From contig NC_030385.2 of the NCBI RefSeq assembly GCF_001625215.2, forward strand, positions 44,727,598-44,791,597: 64,000 nt of DNA. Direction: 5' to 3'. Source of the stretch: Daucus carota subsp. sativus (Eukaryota > Streptophyta > Magnoliopsida > Apiales > Apiaceae). Under the pieces are notes generated by a model. It made no database searches. It saw only the letters and a program-made list of their open reading frames with translations, and was not told where the DNA came from. Shown one piece after another: positions 25,195 to 36,418 of the stretch. Made by a program: the position numbers and the translations under genes. Every line of letters begins with the position of its first letter. Position 1 is the stretch's first letter.

Positions 25195-25742
25195 AAATTA
25201 TATTAAAAAATTGAGATGTTATTTATATAATATTTAATCTAATAAAATTAAATTGGTATATGAAGGAAATTCACTGGTACATTTTTTTTTGATAAACCAA
25301 ACTATACATCATGGAGTTAATATTTAATGCAACAAAAAAAGATGATTGAGAATATATAAAATTGAAGTCTACATTGAGAAGAAATAAATTAAGCCTGCAG
25401 TTACAAAAGATTTTATCTCAGAGTTCACAGAAAATAACTCAATTGAATACTTGTAATTTATTTGTATTCTGCAATAACAAGAGAGATCACGTGAGAAGTA
25501 AAAGAACTAACCAATAAAAAGGAGGGGACACATAGGGAGACACAAAGAGGGGACAGAGGATCCCGACTCGGTATTTTGTGGGACCGAGGAGCGCAAGCTT
25601 ATTTTGTTTTCGAAAATTTATTCTATGGAAATGTAAAAATTACTAATTTTTGATCTTTTATTATTATATTAATATTAAATTTGTTACAAATTTATAATAA
25701 TTTATTATTATATAATATTTTATAACCAAAAATTTATACATA

Positions 25743-26056
25743 CTCCCTCTGTCCCTCTCATTTTTTTACTGAACCTATTTTGGAATGTCCCTCTCATTTC
25801 TTTACGTTACTATAAATAGTAAGTTTATCTCATTATTACACCCACTATCTTCCCATACTACTATCTCATACAGTATTTAACAATAAAAACTACTATTACA
25901 CCCACTACTTTCCTCCATTATCTTAAATCTATTATTAAATATTAATAAGTCCCACCACTTTACCTACTTTTCATCTAATTTTGCTCATTTTTTATACATT
26001 GTCTTGGTCTCTGTGTCCCTCTCTAATGTAAAGAGAATTGAGGGGAACGGAGAGAG
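25743..26056. mobile_element. Stowaway-like MITE, diverged
   Basis: The left end CTCCCTCTGTCCCTCTCA follows TA (25741-25742). The right end complement reads CTCTCTCCGTTCCCCTCA. The internal sequence is AT-rich with poorly matching arms. The right flank is AA rather than TA, so the target duplication has decayed or the end is off by a base or two. Confidence 0.65.
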
Positions 26057-26119
26057 AATCAGGAAATTATTCAAATACATAAGAACTTCTCGTTTACAAG
26101 TGACCTCTAAATTAAATTA

Positions 26120-26286
26120 CGGTTTTTTTATGGTGTGCCCATGGGCACACAATAAGCACTAACTCTTATGAGTTTGGTGCATTTTTATTGGTCACCTAAT
26201 CATAAATAAAGATGACCCCCCTGCATTTACATCAAATCCACCAATCAAAAACCATCAATTTTAGTGGGCACACACTAGACAAACCC
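26120..26286. mobile_element. Mutator-type MITE, copy A of a three-member family
   Basis: A 167-bp element. The left end is CGGTTTTTTTATGGTGTGCC and the right end complement GGGTTTGTCTAGTGTGTGCC. It has a perfect 9-bp target duplication ATTAAATTA (26111-26119 and 26287-26295). It shares ATAAGCAC near the left end and an internal pair of ATTGGT / CCAATCA arms with copies B and C. Confidence 0.85.
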
Positions 26287-26984
26287 ATTAAATTAAACCA
26301 AGCGGAGCCAAAAGTTACGACGTCAGCAGTTAAGTATGGCCTGCAACGTGACAGATTGAGATATTTATCTTCTGCTCGTTTTAGTTTGTTTAGAGGACGA
26401 ACGTCATGAACCTATACCGCCATCTAGAAGATTGATTTATTTAGTAATAATAATTTTGGACCACGTGTATAGAGTAACAGTTTTATATTTTAAAACAATT
26501 TTAGAAACCTAGATTGTAAATAAAATTTCATTCTAGAAAGCACTGTTTTGAATAGAATTTATTTTATTAACAAAATCGGACATCCGATTAGTTTATTAAT
26601 AATAAAACTGGATTTCAGATTTTTCCGATCATCAAAAATTAACTCAGGTTTCGTTTCCGGTTTAATCGGAATCCGAAATTCGATATTCATTCTAACCGGA
26701 TCAAATAACCGGATTATCCGGATTCAAATTAGTTACATATAATTAAATTTAATTTATAAACTATTCTTCAACTTAATTTATAAATAATAATCCGGTTTCG
26801 AATACAAATCTAAATTTATATGCATATATGGGGAAAAATTCTGATTGGATATCCTATACGAATTTTAAGATAAAATATATAAATTTTCTGAATTTTTTAA
26901 ATTGAATATTGAAAATTCGGATCTCTATATTAAATGCTTCCGACAAACTTGAAAAAACAGTTTGAAGGAGGGATGTTAAAACTA

Positions 26985-27244
26985 CTCCCTCCGTTTCAAA
27001 TTACATGTCCACTTTCAAAAAATTACATAGTTTAAAAAAAGTGGATTTTGTGAAAAAAAAGATGTGTTAAGTCATTAATTGAACCTAATATGTGGTGTAT
27101 AGTTGATCTTGGAAATATAAATTTGAAATATGTGAAGGAGAGTTGATTTTGGAAATATAAATTTACATTGAAAGTTGAAGTGGACAAGTATTTTGAAACA
27201 ATTTTTTTTTTCTAAAGTGGACATGTATTTTGAAACGGAGAGAG
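26985..27244. mobile_element. Stowaway-like MITE
   Basis: Starts CTCCCTCCGTTTCAAATTAC and ends with the near-complement GTATTTTGAAACGGAGAGAG, flanked by TA (26983-26984 and 27245-27246). Internal segments such as TTTTGGAAATATAAATTT are repeated, suggesting an internal duplication. No coding capacity. Confidence 0.85.
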
Positions 27245-27668
27245 TATTTTTTCCGATTCTTCTCTTCTTTCCGTATTTGGTCACGGATTGTTGCTCGGAG
27301 TTTAAATAGAAAATTTCCCGCATGTTCAAATATAAATATTTATAATGAAGACCTAGCTTATGAATTATAAGCAAAGATATGTTCTAAAATAAATTTAATT
27401 TTAGAAGTTGAAGTTCACTTTTTTTTTTTTTAAACAGAAGTTGAAGTTTCACTTATTTATATAGTTGTTAAAATTTAAGTGCATAAAACCAAAGTGATAT
27501 CAAATTTTCATTTATAAATAACAAATAATCTCATTATTAAATCAAACAATCCAATAGTTTAGATCTTCTCCAAAAGTTCATCCGATTGTAAAAACAATCA
27601 AACACCATTACTCAGAGAAGGAATATACAAAATAGAAAGAATATATCAGAAAGAATTTTGACATATCA

Positions 27669-28062
27669 GAGCATCTCCAACCATACAAACCTCTTAGCTA
27701 AAAAGTGAGTTGGCATTCTAAATATAAAAAATTTAATCAATTTATTTAAAAATTCATACTCCAATCACGTGAGCCTGTTGTTTATAATTTTAGCCAACCT
27801 CATATGGATGACTATATTTGTCGAACATCTACAGGTCTGTAAGAAATCTGTAGGATGATTGCACATCATTTATTACCATATTAAACTGATATATTCCATT
27901 TTAACAAACTAAAATATTAATAATATTTTATTTTTAAATTATAACCAACCAATATAGTAAATACCATTGAAGTACAATGTCTTACCGGTTCAGCAAATTT
28001 TACATAATGTCTTACCAGTTCAATTTAGCTAACAATTATAACCAAGGCCGTTAGAGATGCTC
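27669..28062. mobile_element. MITE with GAGCATCTCCAAC-type termini
   Basis: The left end is GAGCATCTCCAACCAT and the right end complement GAGCATCTCTAACGGCC. This terminus is widespread in plant MITEs. Superfamily not assigned: flanking bases TCA and TTA do not give a clean target duplication. The element is AT-rich with no ORF. Confidence 0.6.
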
Positions 28063-28148
28063 TTACTCCCCCAGAATCATTACACTTGAAGAGAGTGACC
28101 GCTTTGTCTTGCAGGCTTTTGTTGTGCCCAAAAATGACAAAATTAATA

Positions 28149-28340
28149 CGATTTTTCTATGGTTTGCCCATGAGCACACATTAAGCACCAAAATTTATGA
28201 AATTGGAGGGTTTCTATTGGCTTACCATCTTTAATAATGGTGGACCCTCTGCAGTTACAACAACCACACCAATCAAAACCCTCCATTTTTATTAATATTA
28301 GTGCTTAGCATGTGCCCATGGGCACACGCTAACCAAACCG
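28149..28340. mobile_element. Mutator-type MITE, copy B
   Basis: A 192-bp element. The left end is CGATTTTTCTATGGTTTGCC and the right end complement CGGTTTGGTTAGCGTGTGCC, then CATGGGCACA. It has a perfect 9-bp target duplication AAATTAATA (28140-28148 and 28341-28349). The internal arms GGAGGGTTT and AAACCCTCC pair well, so this is the best-preserved hairpin of the three. Confidence 0.88.
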
Positions 28341-28674
28341 AAATTAATATTGGTCCTCAATGAATTCATATGTTAGGAACATGTAATGATGAAACCGTAA
28401 TTACAACTCCGTTTTCATTTTGAAAGGTCGACACCAGCAGCTTGTGTGGCTAGCTTTTAACCTGAGTTTAAAGTTGTCTTCATTTTCTAAAAATTAGTCA
28501 TAAAATGATAAGATACCATTTCTAATTAATTTATTTCGTTTTAACATATTAATATGATTAAAATTAATTTCTTCAATTTTATTATTATTCCTATATTTTT
28601 GAAATTTACTTTTAGGAAGAGATTAAAAATTACATTAAAAATATTAATATACATATAAAATAATAATATTTTTA

Positions 28675-28847
28675 GGGTCTATCTAGTGGTACTCTGGTCA
28701 CATGATAAGCACTAAAATCAATGAATTTGTATGCTTTTGATGATGTGGTTGTCGTAAATGCGAGGTCCATCATTAATCCAATCAAAACAGATGAATTTAT
28801 CAAATTTTATCCTTGATTTGTGCCATGAACACGTCATAGAAAAACCG
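28675..28847. mobile_element. Mutator-type MITE, copy C (diverged)
   Basis: A 173-bp element. The left end is GGGTCTATCTAGTGGTACTC and the right end complement CGGTTTTTCTATGACGTGTT. It has a perfect 9-bp target duplication ATATTTTTA (28666-28674 and 28848-28856). It shares ATAAGCACTAAAAT and the TCCAATCAAAAC arm with copies A and B. More diverged than B despite its intact duplication. Confidence 0.82.
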
Positions 28848-29805
28848 ATATTTTTATTACGACACTAACCACAACTAAGTTTTTATCTTGTCACACTCAA
28901 TTTACAACTTGATCGAGACCATGGAGCCGCAGTGAATTGTTGTTTGCTATATTATACACATGACAATTAATCATGAACCGTGGTTTTCCATAAAAATATC
29001 TTTGTGACTAATAAATTTAGACAAACATATAACAAGTTGACTAAGACGGGACAGACGTGACATTATTTGGTTTTGTGAAAGATATAACTATTACAAGATA
29101 ATTAAATAAACTCCAAAGAGCATATAATGCATGCATCTAGTGTCTTTTGTTCCAAATAAATTGGTCTCCAAAGTCGCAAAACAACATTAGAAATGACTAA
29201 TGGATGGGCGGCTTTAAATCTGCAAAATCGATTACTTGTAATTTAGATTTTACCCTTTGTCTGGAAATACCAATGTGCTTATAAATCTAATATACTGAAG
29301 TCGCCCCTTCTAGATAAACATATCACAATTAATATAAGTTGATATGCATACAATTTTTCTGGGGAAAAAAAATACAATTTAAGGGTTTTCTTGTATAATA
29401 ATTTATATTATATATACTATATAATTTGGCGTTGTGAAGGTTAAAAGTCAGAAATCAGCTACTCGGTAATTCAAAATTTGTTGGAGATTTTTTTAATAAA
29501 TCACGAACTTTTAATCTAACGAGTGTAATCGGTATATATTGATAAAATACTTTTCAGATATTAATAAGGTTTTTTTAATAAATTGCATATGTTAGAGCTA
29601 TTTTAATGTAATTAGGTGGCTCTGTTTAGTTTTGTTAAATTATTGATAAAATTAATATATATTTTTTAACAAATAAAATTAATAATTCGGTGTCAATATT
29701 ATGAGATATAATCTAAGAAAGAAATATTTTTATTGATCAAATTTTTTTTTGTAAAATGTGATTTTTTTTCTTAAAAAAATAATTAATTGAGATATGGAGC
29801 AAGAT

Positions 29806-30073
29806 TAGGGGTAGCAGTTTCGGGTAACGGGTCGTGTTCGTGTCAGTAATCGGGTCGATTTCGAGTCGATTTCGGGTCAAGTTAAAATAACTTAAAATTG
29901 AATAAAACTGAAAATTAAAGTTATTAGAAACGAAATTTTAAGGTCATGTCGGGTCCATTTCGTGTCAAACGGGTGATTTTCGGATGACTTTCGGGTTTGT
30001 CTCAGTAAATCGGGTTGCGAGTTCGAGTCGGGTTCAGGTCGGGTTCGGGTCATGTGTGATATTGCCTGCCCTA
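29806..30073. mobile_element. hAT-type MITE
   Basis: A 268-bp element with termini TAGGGGTAGCA and (right complement) TAGGGCAGGCA and a perfect 8-bp target duplication AGCAAGAT (29798-29805 and 30074-30081). Both halves are rich in GGGTCG and TTCGGGT words. The ORF starting inside it at 29984 is fortuitous. Confidence 0.85.
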
Positions 30074-30689
30074 AGCAAGATCAAAGACAAAGAGGGTCTT
30101 AGAACCGAAACTCAGGGCTTAACTTTGATCCCGGATTATCACGAACGAACCTCGATCAGAATGGGAACACCTCAATATCTTGATCTAACAACTTTTATTT
30201 CAAAGATTATGATTATTGGATCTTCTATCATAGACTTATTACTTATAACTAAGGTCCTTTTAGTTGAAATATACACATCTGCCCGGGTAAATTGTCGCAC
30301 ATGAAAAGTGCACAGCAGCAGCCACTTTATTGAATTTAAGCTCCCTCTCTGCTCTCGCTTTTGCTTTTAAAAAAAATTAACTAATTTTTGACCAACCTCC
30401 CTGGGAAAATGGCTATTTTTCTCGTTAATTAACAAAGAAGCTCAATTTATAATGAACTAAAATTTATTTAATAAAAATAAAATTTTGGTATATAGTTTTG
30501 GTTTGATCCAGAAGCAAAGTATGGAAAAAGCATGAACCACGCGTAATAATCTAAGGTATAATACAAGATAAAAGCATGAATGTTAATAGAGAGCTGACAA
30601 AGCTTATTACGCATGCAACATCTTTAATAACTGATCAAAATTTTACTCATGTTTGTGATTTGTCATCACCTTTAGACCTGAACTTGTTT

Positions 30690-31018
30690 ACGCTGTTTCC
30701 AATTTTAAGATGAAAAATGTCTGATTGTGTGATAAGTCAGAAGTCAGCTTAAATTCAGAAAAAAACTAGAAGCCGACTTAAAGTCAGAAATTAGTTTGAG
30801 ATATTTTTTTCAGTGACTTAGTGTTTTTTAACCTTTTTTTATAAAAATTATCTATAAGTTATAAGTTACTTATAAAACACTTTTTTTTATTATTATATTT
30901 TTAATAAACCATAAGCCATTATTAAGTCAAAATTATCCAAACAAATATTTTAAACTCCCAACTTATCAAATAAATTACGTTATGTCATAAGTCATTATCT
31001 TAGTCAAACGGGCTCATA
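30690..31018. mobile_element. Probable remnant of a hAT-type MITE upstream of the DUF1645 gene
   Basis: Inverted words AAGTCAGAAGTCAGCTTA... and ...TTATGTCATAAGTCATTATC with an end reading AGTCAAACGGGC resemble the family at 22848-23093. The left terminus is not clear. It ends about 240 bp before the DUF1645 start codon, so it lies in the promoter region. Confidence 0.35.
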
Positions 31019-31258
31019 ACTACCTCTGTCCAATTCTAACCGAAGTAAATTTATAAACATATGTTTGTAACCTTTGTTACCTCCAAACAATGAGCCACAA
31101 CTACATGTTCAGAAAAGTAATAAAAGGCGGCTAATTCAACTCTTTCCACAGTCAATAACTTTGGCTCTCTTCTGTTGCTTCTGTCCATTCATTCCTATAT
31201 TATACCTTGTCTTAGTTCCCCAACTTTTCGTCGTGTCTTTGCTCTGGTTTTTTTCATT

Positions 31259-32263
31259 ATGGGAGAAACTGAGGTGATTCTGCCTAGCCAAAGCATGATC
31301 GATTTCGAGTTCACTAACGTATCTAATTCCCCAGGGTTTACGGCTCCTTCGTCACCTGCGCGCATAGGGGACTATTATTTTAGTGCTCCAACGAGTCCGA
31401 GGCATTTATCGCAGTTTTATTCGGAGCTCGATGAGTTCTTGATGAATAATAGCGTTGATAATGATGTTATAAGAAGAAACAGTGTTTCCTCAGCCATGCC
31501 AGGAGTGGCTAAATCAGGATTTACGAAGAGCGATGTGTTTGAAGATGATTTTGCGTTCGATGTCAGCCTGGAAATGGACGCGGCCTCGCTGACAGCTGAT
31601 GTGCTTTTCGATGGAGGTAAAATTAAGCCGCAGGAGGTCAACAAAAATTCGGATATTTTACGAGACGAGGAGATGATCAGGGGAAGGGAGAGATCCGTTT
31701 CTTCTTTGTCCTCGTCGCAGTCACGCCATAGAGTTACCAGATCACTTTCTCCTATGCGTGTTTCTGAGTATCCGTGGGAAGAAGAATTTAAGCACCAGCA
31801 ACAACAGCAGCAACGGAAGAATTTTAACCAGCTAAATTCAAAACAACCATCTTCGAAACCAAACCTGACATCTTCTGTTTCGGCTCTGTCTTCCACTTCT
31901 TCGAAAGGCCACAAGAAGTGGAAATTAAAGGACTTTTTCTTGTTCCGAAGTGCATCAGAAGGGAGAGCAACAGACAAGGCCGATCCATTAAAGAAATACG
32001 CTTCTTTATTCAGAAAACAAGAAGATGTCAGGAGCTCGAGCTTCAGGTCGATACATCATGATCAGGGAAATTCTATCAGCTCGAAAAGAAAAGGAAAGGG
32101 TCCGGTCTCGGCTCATGAGCTGCATTACACAATAAACCGCGCGGTATCAGAGGATTTGAAGAAGAAAACCTTCTTGCCATACAAACAAGGCATTCTTGGC
32201 CGTCTGTCTTTCAATCCTGCTGTCCATGCTATTGCCAATGGCTTCGGATTTTCGCGTAAATGA
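31259..32263 (+). CDS. DUF1645 family protein (334 aa, single exon)
   Basis: Plant-specific protein of unknown biochemical role. The start is set at ATG 31259 (MGETEVILPSQS); the frame stays open 84 nt further upstream, but those residues are hydrophobic and unlike the family. Features: early SPGFTAPSSPARIGDYYFSA and APTSPRHLSQFYSELDEFL segments, an acidic DDFAFDVS segment, a Ser/Arg-rich stretch, a short poly-Gln run near residue 174, and the conserved basic block KKWKLKDFFLFRSASEGR near residue 219. The C-terminus reads LPYKQGILGRLSFNPAVHAI. No signal peptide or membrane segment is seen after the chosen start; the basic, Ser-rich composition suggests a soluble or nuclear protein. The 186-aa antisense ORF beneath it is a shadow. 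Confidence 0.85.
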   Translation: MGETEVILPSQSMIDFEFTNVSNSPGFTAPSSPARIGDYYFSAPTSPRHLSQFYSELDEFLMNNSVDNDVIRRNSVSSAMPGVAKSGFTKSDVFEDDFAFDVSLEMDAASLTADVLFDGGKIKPQEVNKNSDILRDEEMIRGRERSVSSLSSSQSRHRVTRSLSPMRVSEYPWEEEFKHQQQQQQRKNFNQLNSKQPSSKPNLTSSVSALSSTSSKGHKKWKLKDFFLFRSASEGRATDKADPLKKYASLFRKQEDVRSSSFRSIHHDQGNSISSKRKGKGPVSAHELHYTINRAVSEDLKKKTFLPYKQGILGRLSFNPAVHAIANGFGFSRK

Positions 32264-33486
32264 CTTGTTCATTGTCTCCAATAAATGTCATTTTTCTTAT
32301 GTATATTATGTTCGGTTTTTTTGTTGAGTGCTCAGAAACAGCATAAGTTCAAGCTGATCATCTGTACTCTTAGTCTTACATTAAAATCACAGGTTTCATT
32401 TTGATGCAATCTGCATATGTAGCTAAAGCAGCTGGTTCAAGATCTATGGCAGAATCATATGGTATATTTCATGTAGTACTCAGATTTTTCTGTTGGAAGT
32501 TGGAACCATTCATCTACAAACAAATCCATTAGTGTTTGATCGAGTTTCTAAGCGGTGACGGAACCTGAATTGAAAATAATAATTTTTTATTTATTATTAT
32601 CTAAAATCAGCATGTTCTTCTCAAAAAATTTAGATTTTAAAAGATAATATATAATAAAAAAAATTACTTGTTTTTTTTATTAAATCGGGATTTCATATAT
32701 TAGTCTCTCCCGATTCCGCCACGATCACTTCCGGAGATTCTAAGCAACACATGCAGGCAGCATTAGATCCAAGTTAGGATTTAATTTGAGCACAAGAAAA
32801 TCAACCTCGCGTAGTCCATTGTTGACTAATGGGCACGCCACGTCAGTTATGTGTGAAGTCGGATAACTGTGCAACACTGACATTTGTCGCATACAAGCCC
32901 AGCTAGTACATGAGTTGAATTTATTTACATTCTTACGAATACATGCACGCAGATACGTATGAATGCAAGTGGTTTAATTCTTATTTTAATTTCTAGTTGT
33001 TTGTCAATAGTTTAAGTCGATGTCAGCATCTAGATTTCTAGTGCCGAGCAAACTAATCTTGACAAATCGTTTAAAGTTAAATTAGGTTGAATAAAACAGA
33101 AAAACCAATAAAAAATTAATTCTCAGGCAACTTGGGAAGTTTGGGGCTTCCACTTACCGGCCATATCAACTCGATTTTTATAACTTTTTTATTGGAAGCA
33201 AATACAGGCTCGCCGCCTCACATGTCCGTTGGGGAATATTTATTATCAAAAGTTCAAAACTAAAGAAATTTAGTTCTAAATCTGAAATCATTTTATTCGC
33301 ATATAAATTAATTTTTGATATTTGGGATCCGAGTCTAATCTGATATGTGTTAATATCATATTTCTCTTTAGGTGATAGGGAGGGGGAGAGAGATCCTAGC
33401 TAGTAGTTTATTATCCATTAACACTATAATTTTTATTTTAACTATTTAAATAATCATATAAAAATTATATGATTATGAATTAAAAA

Positions 33487-33489
<3 letters not shown>

Positions 33490-33531
<42 letters not shown>
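33490..33531 (+). repeat. (TA)n microsatellite
   Basis: About 20 uninterrupted TA units in AT-rich intergenic DNA. Confidence 0.95.
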
Positions 33532-33537
<6 letters not shown>

Positions 33538-34506
33538 CAATATACACGATGATGATTAATGTATGATCATAATGAACAAATCATATTTTTTGAAAATTTA
33601 GAATTAAATAAAATATTAAAATTTTATAAAAGGAATGACAATTAATTCACTTATAATCGTAATGATAGAAAGAGATAATCTACGTATGAGTTCAAATTGA
33701 ATACGAATCATGTTGGGTATTCGAGTAAAATTATTTTATAAAATAATATGAGATTTATTCTGAGCGGGTACATAAATATTCATATCCGGATCATATTTTA
33801 TCATCTTCAATTTTTCCGTCAAATCTAAATTATTTCAAAATGAACACGAAACATTTTTCATATTTTCGAGTCAGCAAGAGATACCGGATGGTCCGGATTG
33901 ATTTTGGCCTTAGATTCAATGTCCACAAATTTTACCATTAATATTGGTGATCAGTCGTGATCTGGGAACATGCCAATCTTTTGAGGTATTGGTGGTGGTT
34001 AGCCACTTAAATGTTGCAGAGTCTCTGCAGATGTTTTTATTATTACCAACGATCTGTTCCTTTAACATTAGGAGCTTTGGGTAGGTGAGAATTGAAGATG
34101 TAAATTCTTCGAAACATTAAGTATTAGATCTTCCAAGAGACAAGTGCATGAGCTAGGTTTATTCATAAAGTGATTGATCACAAGGGTGTCTCTGGTACAA
34201 TTTGTCTAGATCCTAAGCCGTACTTGCTAATTTTAATACTCCTACGTATCAAACAGAGAACTGGGGAAAAAACTCAGCTTACTAGATTCAACTATGATTA
34301 TCTGACATTAGCTGGATAAGCATACAGGATATACTGTTGAACGATACAAGATTTTGTTAGCCTTCCTCTAATACCTTACGGTTTTAGTAGCTGGTTACTT
34401 AACGGTAACAGTCAGTGCAGTACTTAATCGAAATTACAATTATTTACGTAGCAGATATGCATGGATTCAAGTCTATTAGCGAGCAGGGAAACAGAATGGC
34501 TAGAGG

Positions 34507-34672
34507 TGTTGGTCCAGATCAGTAAGGCATATTGCTGGTTAACTCATAAGTAGTGCAAAAATTAAGAAGAGAAGGGCAGAATGCTTCCATGTTGGTCCAG
34601 ATCAGTACAGCATATTGCTGGTTAACTCATAAGTAGTGCAAAAATTAAGAAGAGAAGGGCAGAATGCTTCCA
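34507..34672 (+). repeat. Tandem duplication, 83-bp unit
   Basis: Units 34507-34589 and 34590-34672, each beginning TGTTGGTCCAGATCAGTA, differ only at AAGG versus CAGC-type bases near the start (AGTAAGGCAT / AGTACAGCAT). The near identity implies a recent local duplication. No ORF. Confidence 0.92.
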
Positions 34673-35443
34673 TAGACAGGACTAATTTTTTGTAGAATGA
34701 ATCATGAATGAGAAGTAGTAGCAATATATTATAGTATGGAAGTGGCTGAAAATATAACTGTAACCTGATGACAGAACCAAATTACAGAATTTACGTATGA
34801 GAGTTGAGACAGATGAATGAAAAAAGCGATAAGGACAGGGTCCAGGTAATGATTTAGGTGGTATATATCAAGCTAATGGTCCATTTCTACGAATTGCAGC
34901 TACTTAGGTGGTCATACTGACATTATACATCTCCAGGCTCCAGAGTCCAGCCAGTTTTCTACTTCGTCGATCATATTCTTTTAAGTACATCACGAATGAT
35001 GTGCCTGTATAAGTAGTCCTAAGATGGTGCTACAGCAGTTGAGGACTATTCCATTTTTAAATGCTCGATCTTTCATCATAAATCTGCATTGGCACTTCTG
35101 CAGCAACAAACTTATAACTTCCAAAACAGTGGGGAAAAAAAGAGCGAGCAAATGTCATCAGTTCTAGGTCTTTCTAATTGAAACGCAAAGCTTCAATGAA
35201 TTTGGATCCATGTTTTAAAAAAATTTACTGGTTGTTTTTTTAACACTTGCAGTGCCATTCAACATGTTTCAGTTTTGATTAGTGGGCTTAAAAATATATA
35301 GCTGACAATATGTCTGACATTGGACTTGGTCCGGCCTCTCGGCCTAATCATTTATTCATAGCAGATCCACAGGGCCATTTGAAATCAAGTTCCAAAGCTA
35401 ACATTGATTTAACAAACAACAAGAAAAGAAAAGAACATCATAT

Positions 35444-36418
35444 TTAAGCATTTATGAAAGCAGCCAAGCCCTTGAACAGGTATATAGCATTTTCGCAATC
35501 AGGATTGAATATGTGAAAGACATGATCCTCCCCTTTTACATCAATCAGCTCCGCCTTCCCTTTCCACTCGCTCTTCTTTAATGACTCGTAGAACAGCACC
35601 CCTCTGTCCCTCAAGATATCCTTCTCCGAAACAGAAACAAGAATCTTAGCACATTCCAACTGTTCCAAGGGCGGTGCTCCAGCTGCCAGAGGGTTCACCA
35701 AGGGATCATCATTGCCTTTATCCGAGGGGCAAACAAATGCCCACCACTTGTCCACCAGAGCCTTCAGAAAAGGGTTAGTCACTTCTGCTCCAATGGGCTC
35801 ATTGCCCCAGAAGTAGGGGTTGATCAGAATTATCCCAGCAAGCTTCATCATCAGCTTCTCAGTCTTGTTCCGAATCACCAGCTGGTACGCAATACTTGCT
35901 CCAGCACTGTCTCCAGCCAAGAAAACTCTGTTGAAGTCAACATTGTCAAGAAGCCAGGGCTCTGATCCAGCACCAGAGGAAGTGTGCAAAGCAGCCCATT
36001 TGAGAACGTCCCACGAGTCATCAAACGCCACAGGAAGTGGATGTTCAGGAGCTTTTCTGTAATCCACTGACACAAGCACAACTTTTGCTTCAGCAACTAG
36101 CTTATTTACACAATTGTGGTAGGTTGGATCCCAAGGCGATGAAATCAAATAAGCCCCGCCATGAAAATAGAGAACTAAAGGCAGTTTTTGACCTTTGGGA
36201 ATGACATTAGGCCTGTGTAACCTCGCAGAGACGCCTGTTTCCTGGACAATTACAACATCTTTGGACAAAACGTCAGTTTGAGAATCGAGTCCTGGAGCAC
36301 ATACTCCACATCCTGAAAGCCTCTCAATCTTTCCGTCTTTGTACACTCGAAGCCATGGTGGAAGGTCATGAACAACCTCTGATTCGCTAGAAACCTCCGT
36401 TGGAAATGCCTTATCCAT
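35444..36418 (-). CDS. Plant carboxylesterase, alpha/beta-hydrolase fold 3 (324 aa, single exon)
   Basis: Member of the plant CXE / 2-hydroxyisoflavanone-dehydratase-like family, which hydrolyses small esters; the substrate cannot be told from sequence. The oxyanion-hole motif is at residues 86-89 (HGGA, where many members have HGGG). The nucleophile is Ser171 in GDSAG, the likely acid Asp267 in SEKD, and the likely base His299 in EDHVFHIF, which fits the HxFxxF pattern. SVDYRKAPEHPLP at 117-129 is the usual family block after the oxyanion loop. The N-terminus lacks a signal peptide, so a cytosolic location is likely. Full family length with no breaks. The Ser nucleophile suggests a true esterase rather than a dehydratase; the GID1 receptor is excluded because the catalytic His is present. 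Confidence 0.93.
   Translation of the reverse strand: MDKAFPTEVSSESEVVHDLPPWLRVYKDGKIERLSGCGVCAPGLDSQTDVLSKDVVIVQETGVSARLHRPNVIPKGQKLPLVLYFHGGAYLISSPWDPTYHNCVNKLVAEAKVVLVSVDYRKAPEHPLPVAFDDSWDVLKWAALHTSSGAGSEPWLLDNVDFNRVFLAGDSAGASIAYQLVIRNKTEKLMMKLAGIILINPYFWGNEPIGAEVTNPFLKALVDKWWAFVCPSDKGNDDPLVNPLAAGAPPLEQLECAKILVSVSEKDILRDRGVLFYESLKKSEWKGKAELIDVKGEDHVFHIFNPDCENAIYLFKGLAAFINA

Larger units (their letters stand above)
24633..25569. mobile_element. Non-autonomous Mutator-like element with ~80-bp inverted termini
   Basis: A 937-bp element. The left end starts GAGTCCGGATCCTCT and the right end complement starts GAGTCGGGATCCTCT. Similarity continues for about 80 bp through CCCCTCTTTGTGTCTCCCTA, TTTTTATTGGT and TATCACGTGATC. 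Flanks GGTATTTAG (24624-24632) and GGTATTTTG (25570-25578) match at 8 of 9 positions, consistent with a 9-bp duplication. The AT-rich core holds two tandem duplications and no transposase. Confidence 0.78.
32264..35443. other. Intergenic region between the DUF1645 and carboxylesterase genes
   Basis: No supported gene. It contains the DUF1645 3' untranslated region, a (TA)n microsatellite at 33490-33531, and an 83-bp tandem duplication at 34507-34672. GTGACGGAACCTGAATT near 32555 and ATTCCGCCACGATCAC near 32713 are roughly complementary and may mark another decayed MITE. Confidence 0.5.

Noticed and set aside
29984..30304. 106-aa ORF
   Set aside because: Begins inside the hAT-type MITE and runs out across its target duplication; composition is repeat-driven.
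31175..31258. N-terminal extension of the DUF1645 protein from ATG 31175
   Set aside because: Hydrophobic residues unlike the family start; MGETEVILP at 31259 fits better.
31417..31977. 186-aa ORF antisense to the DUF1645 gene
   Set aside because: Mirror of a Ser-rich real coding region; no independent domain or promoter.
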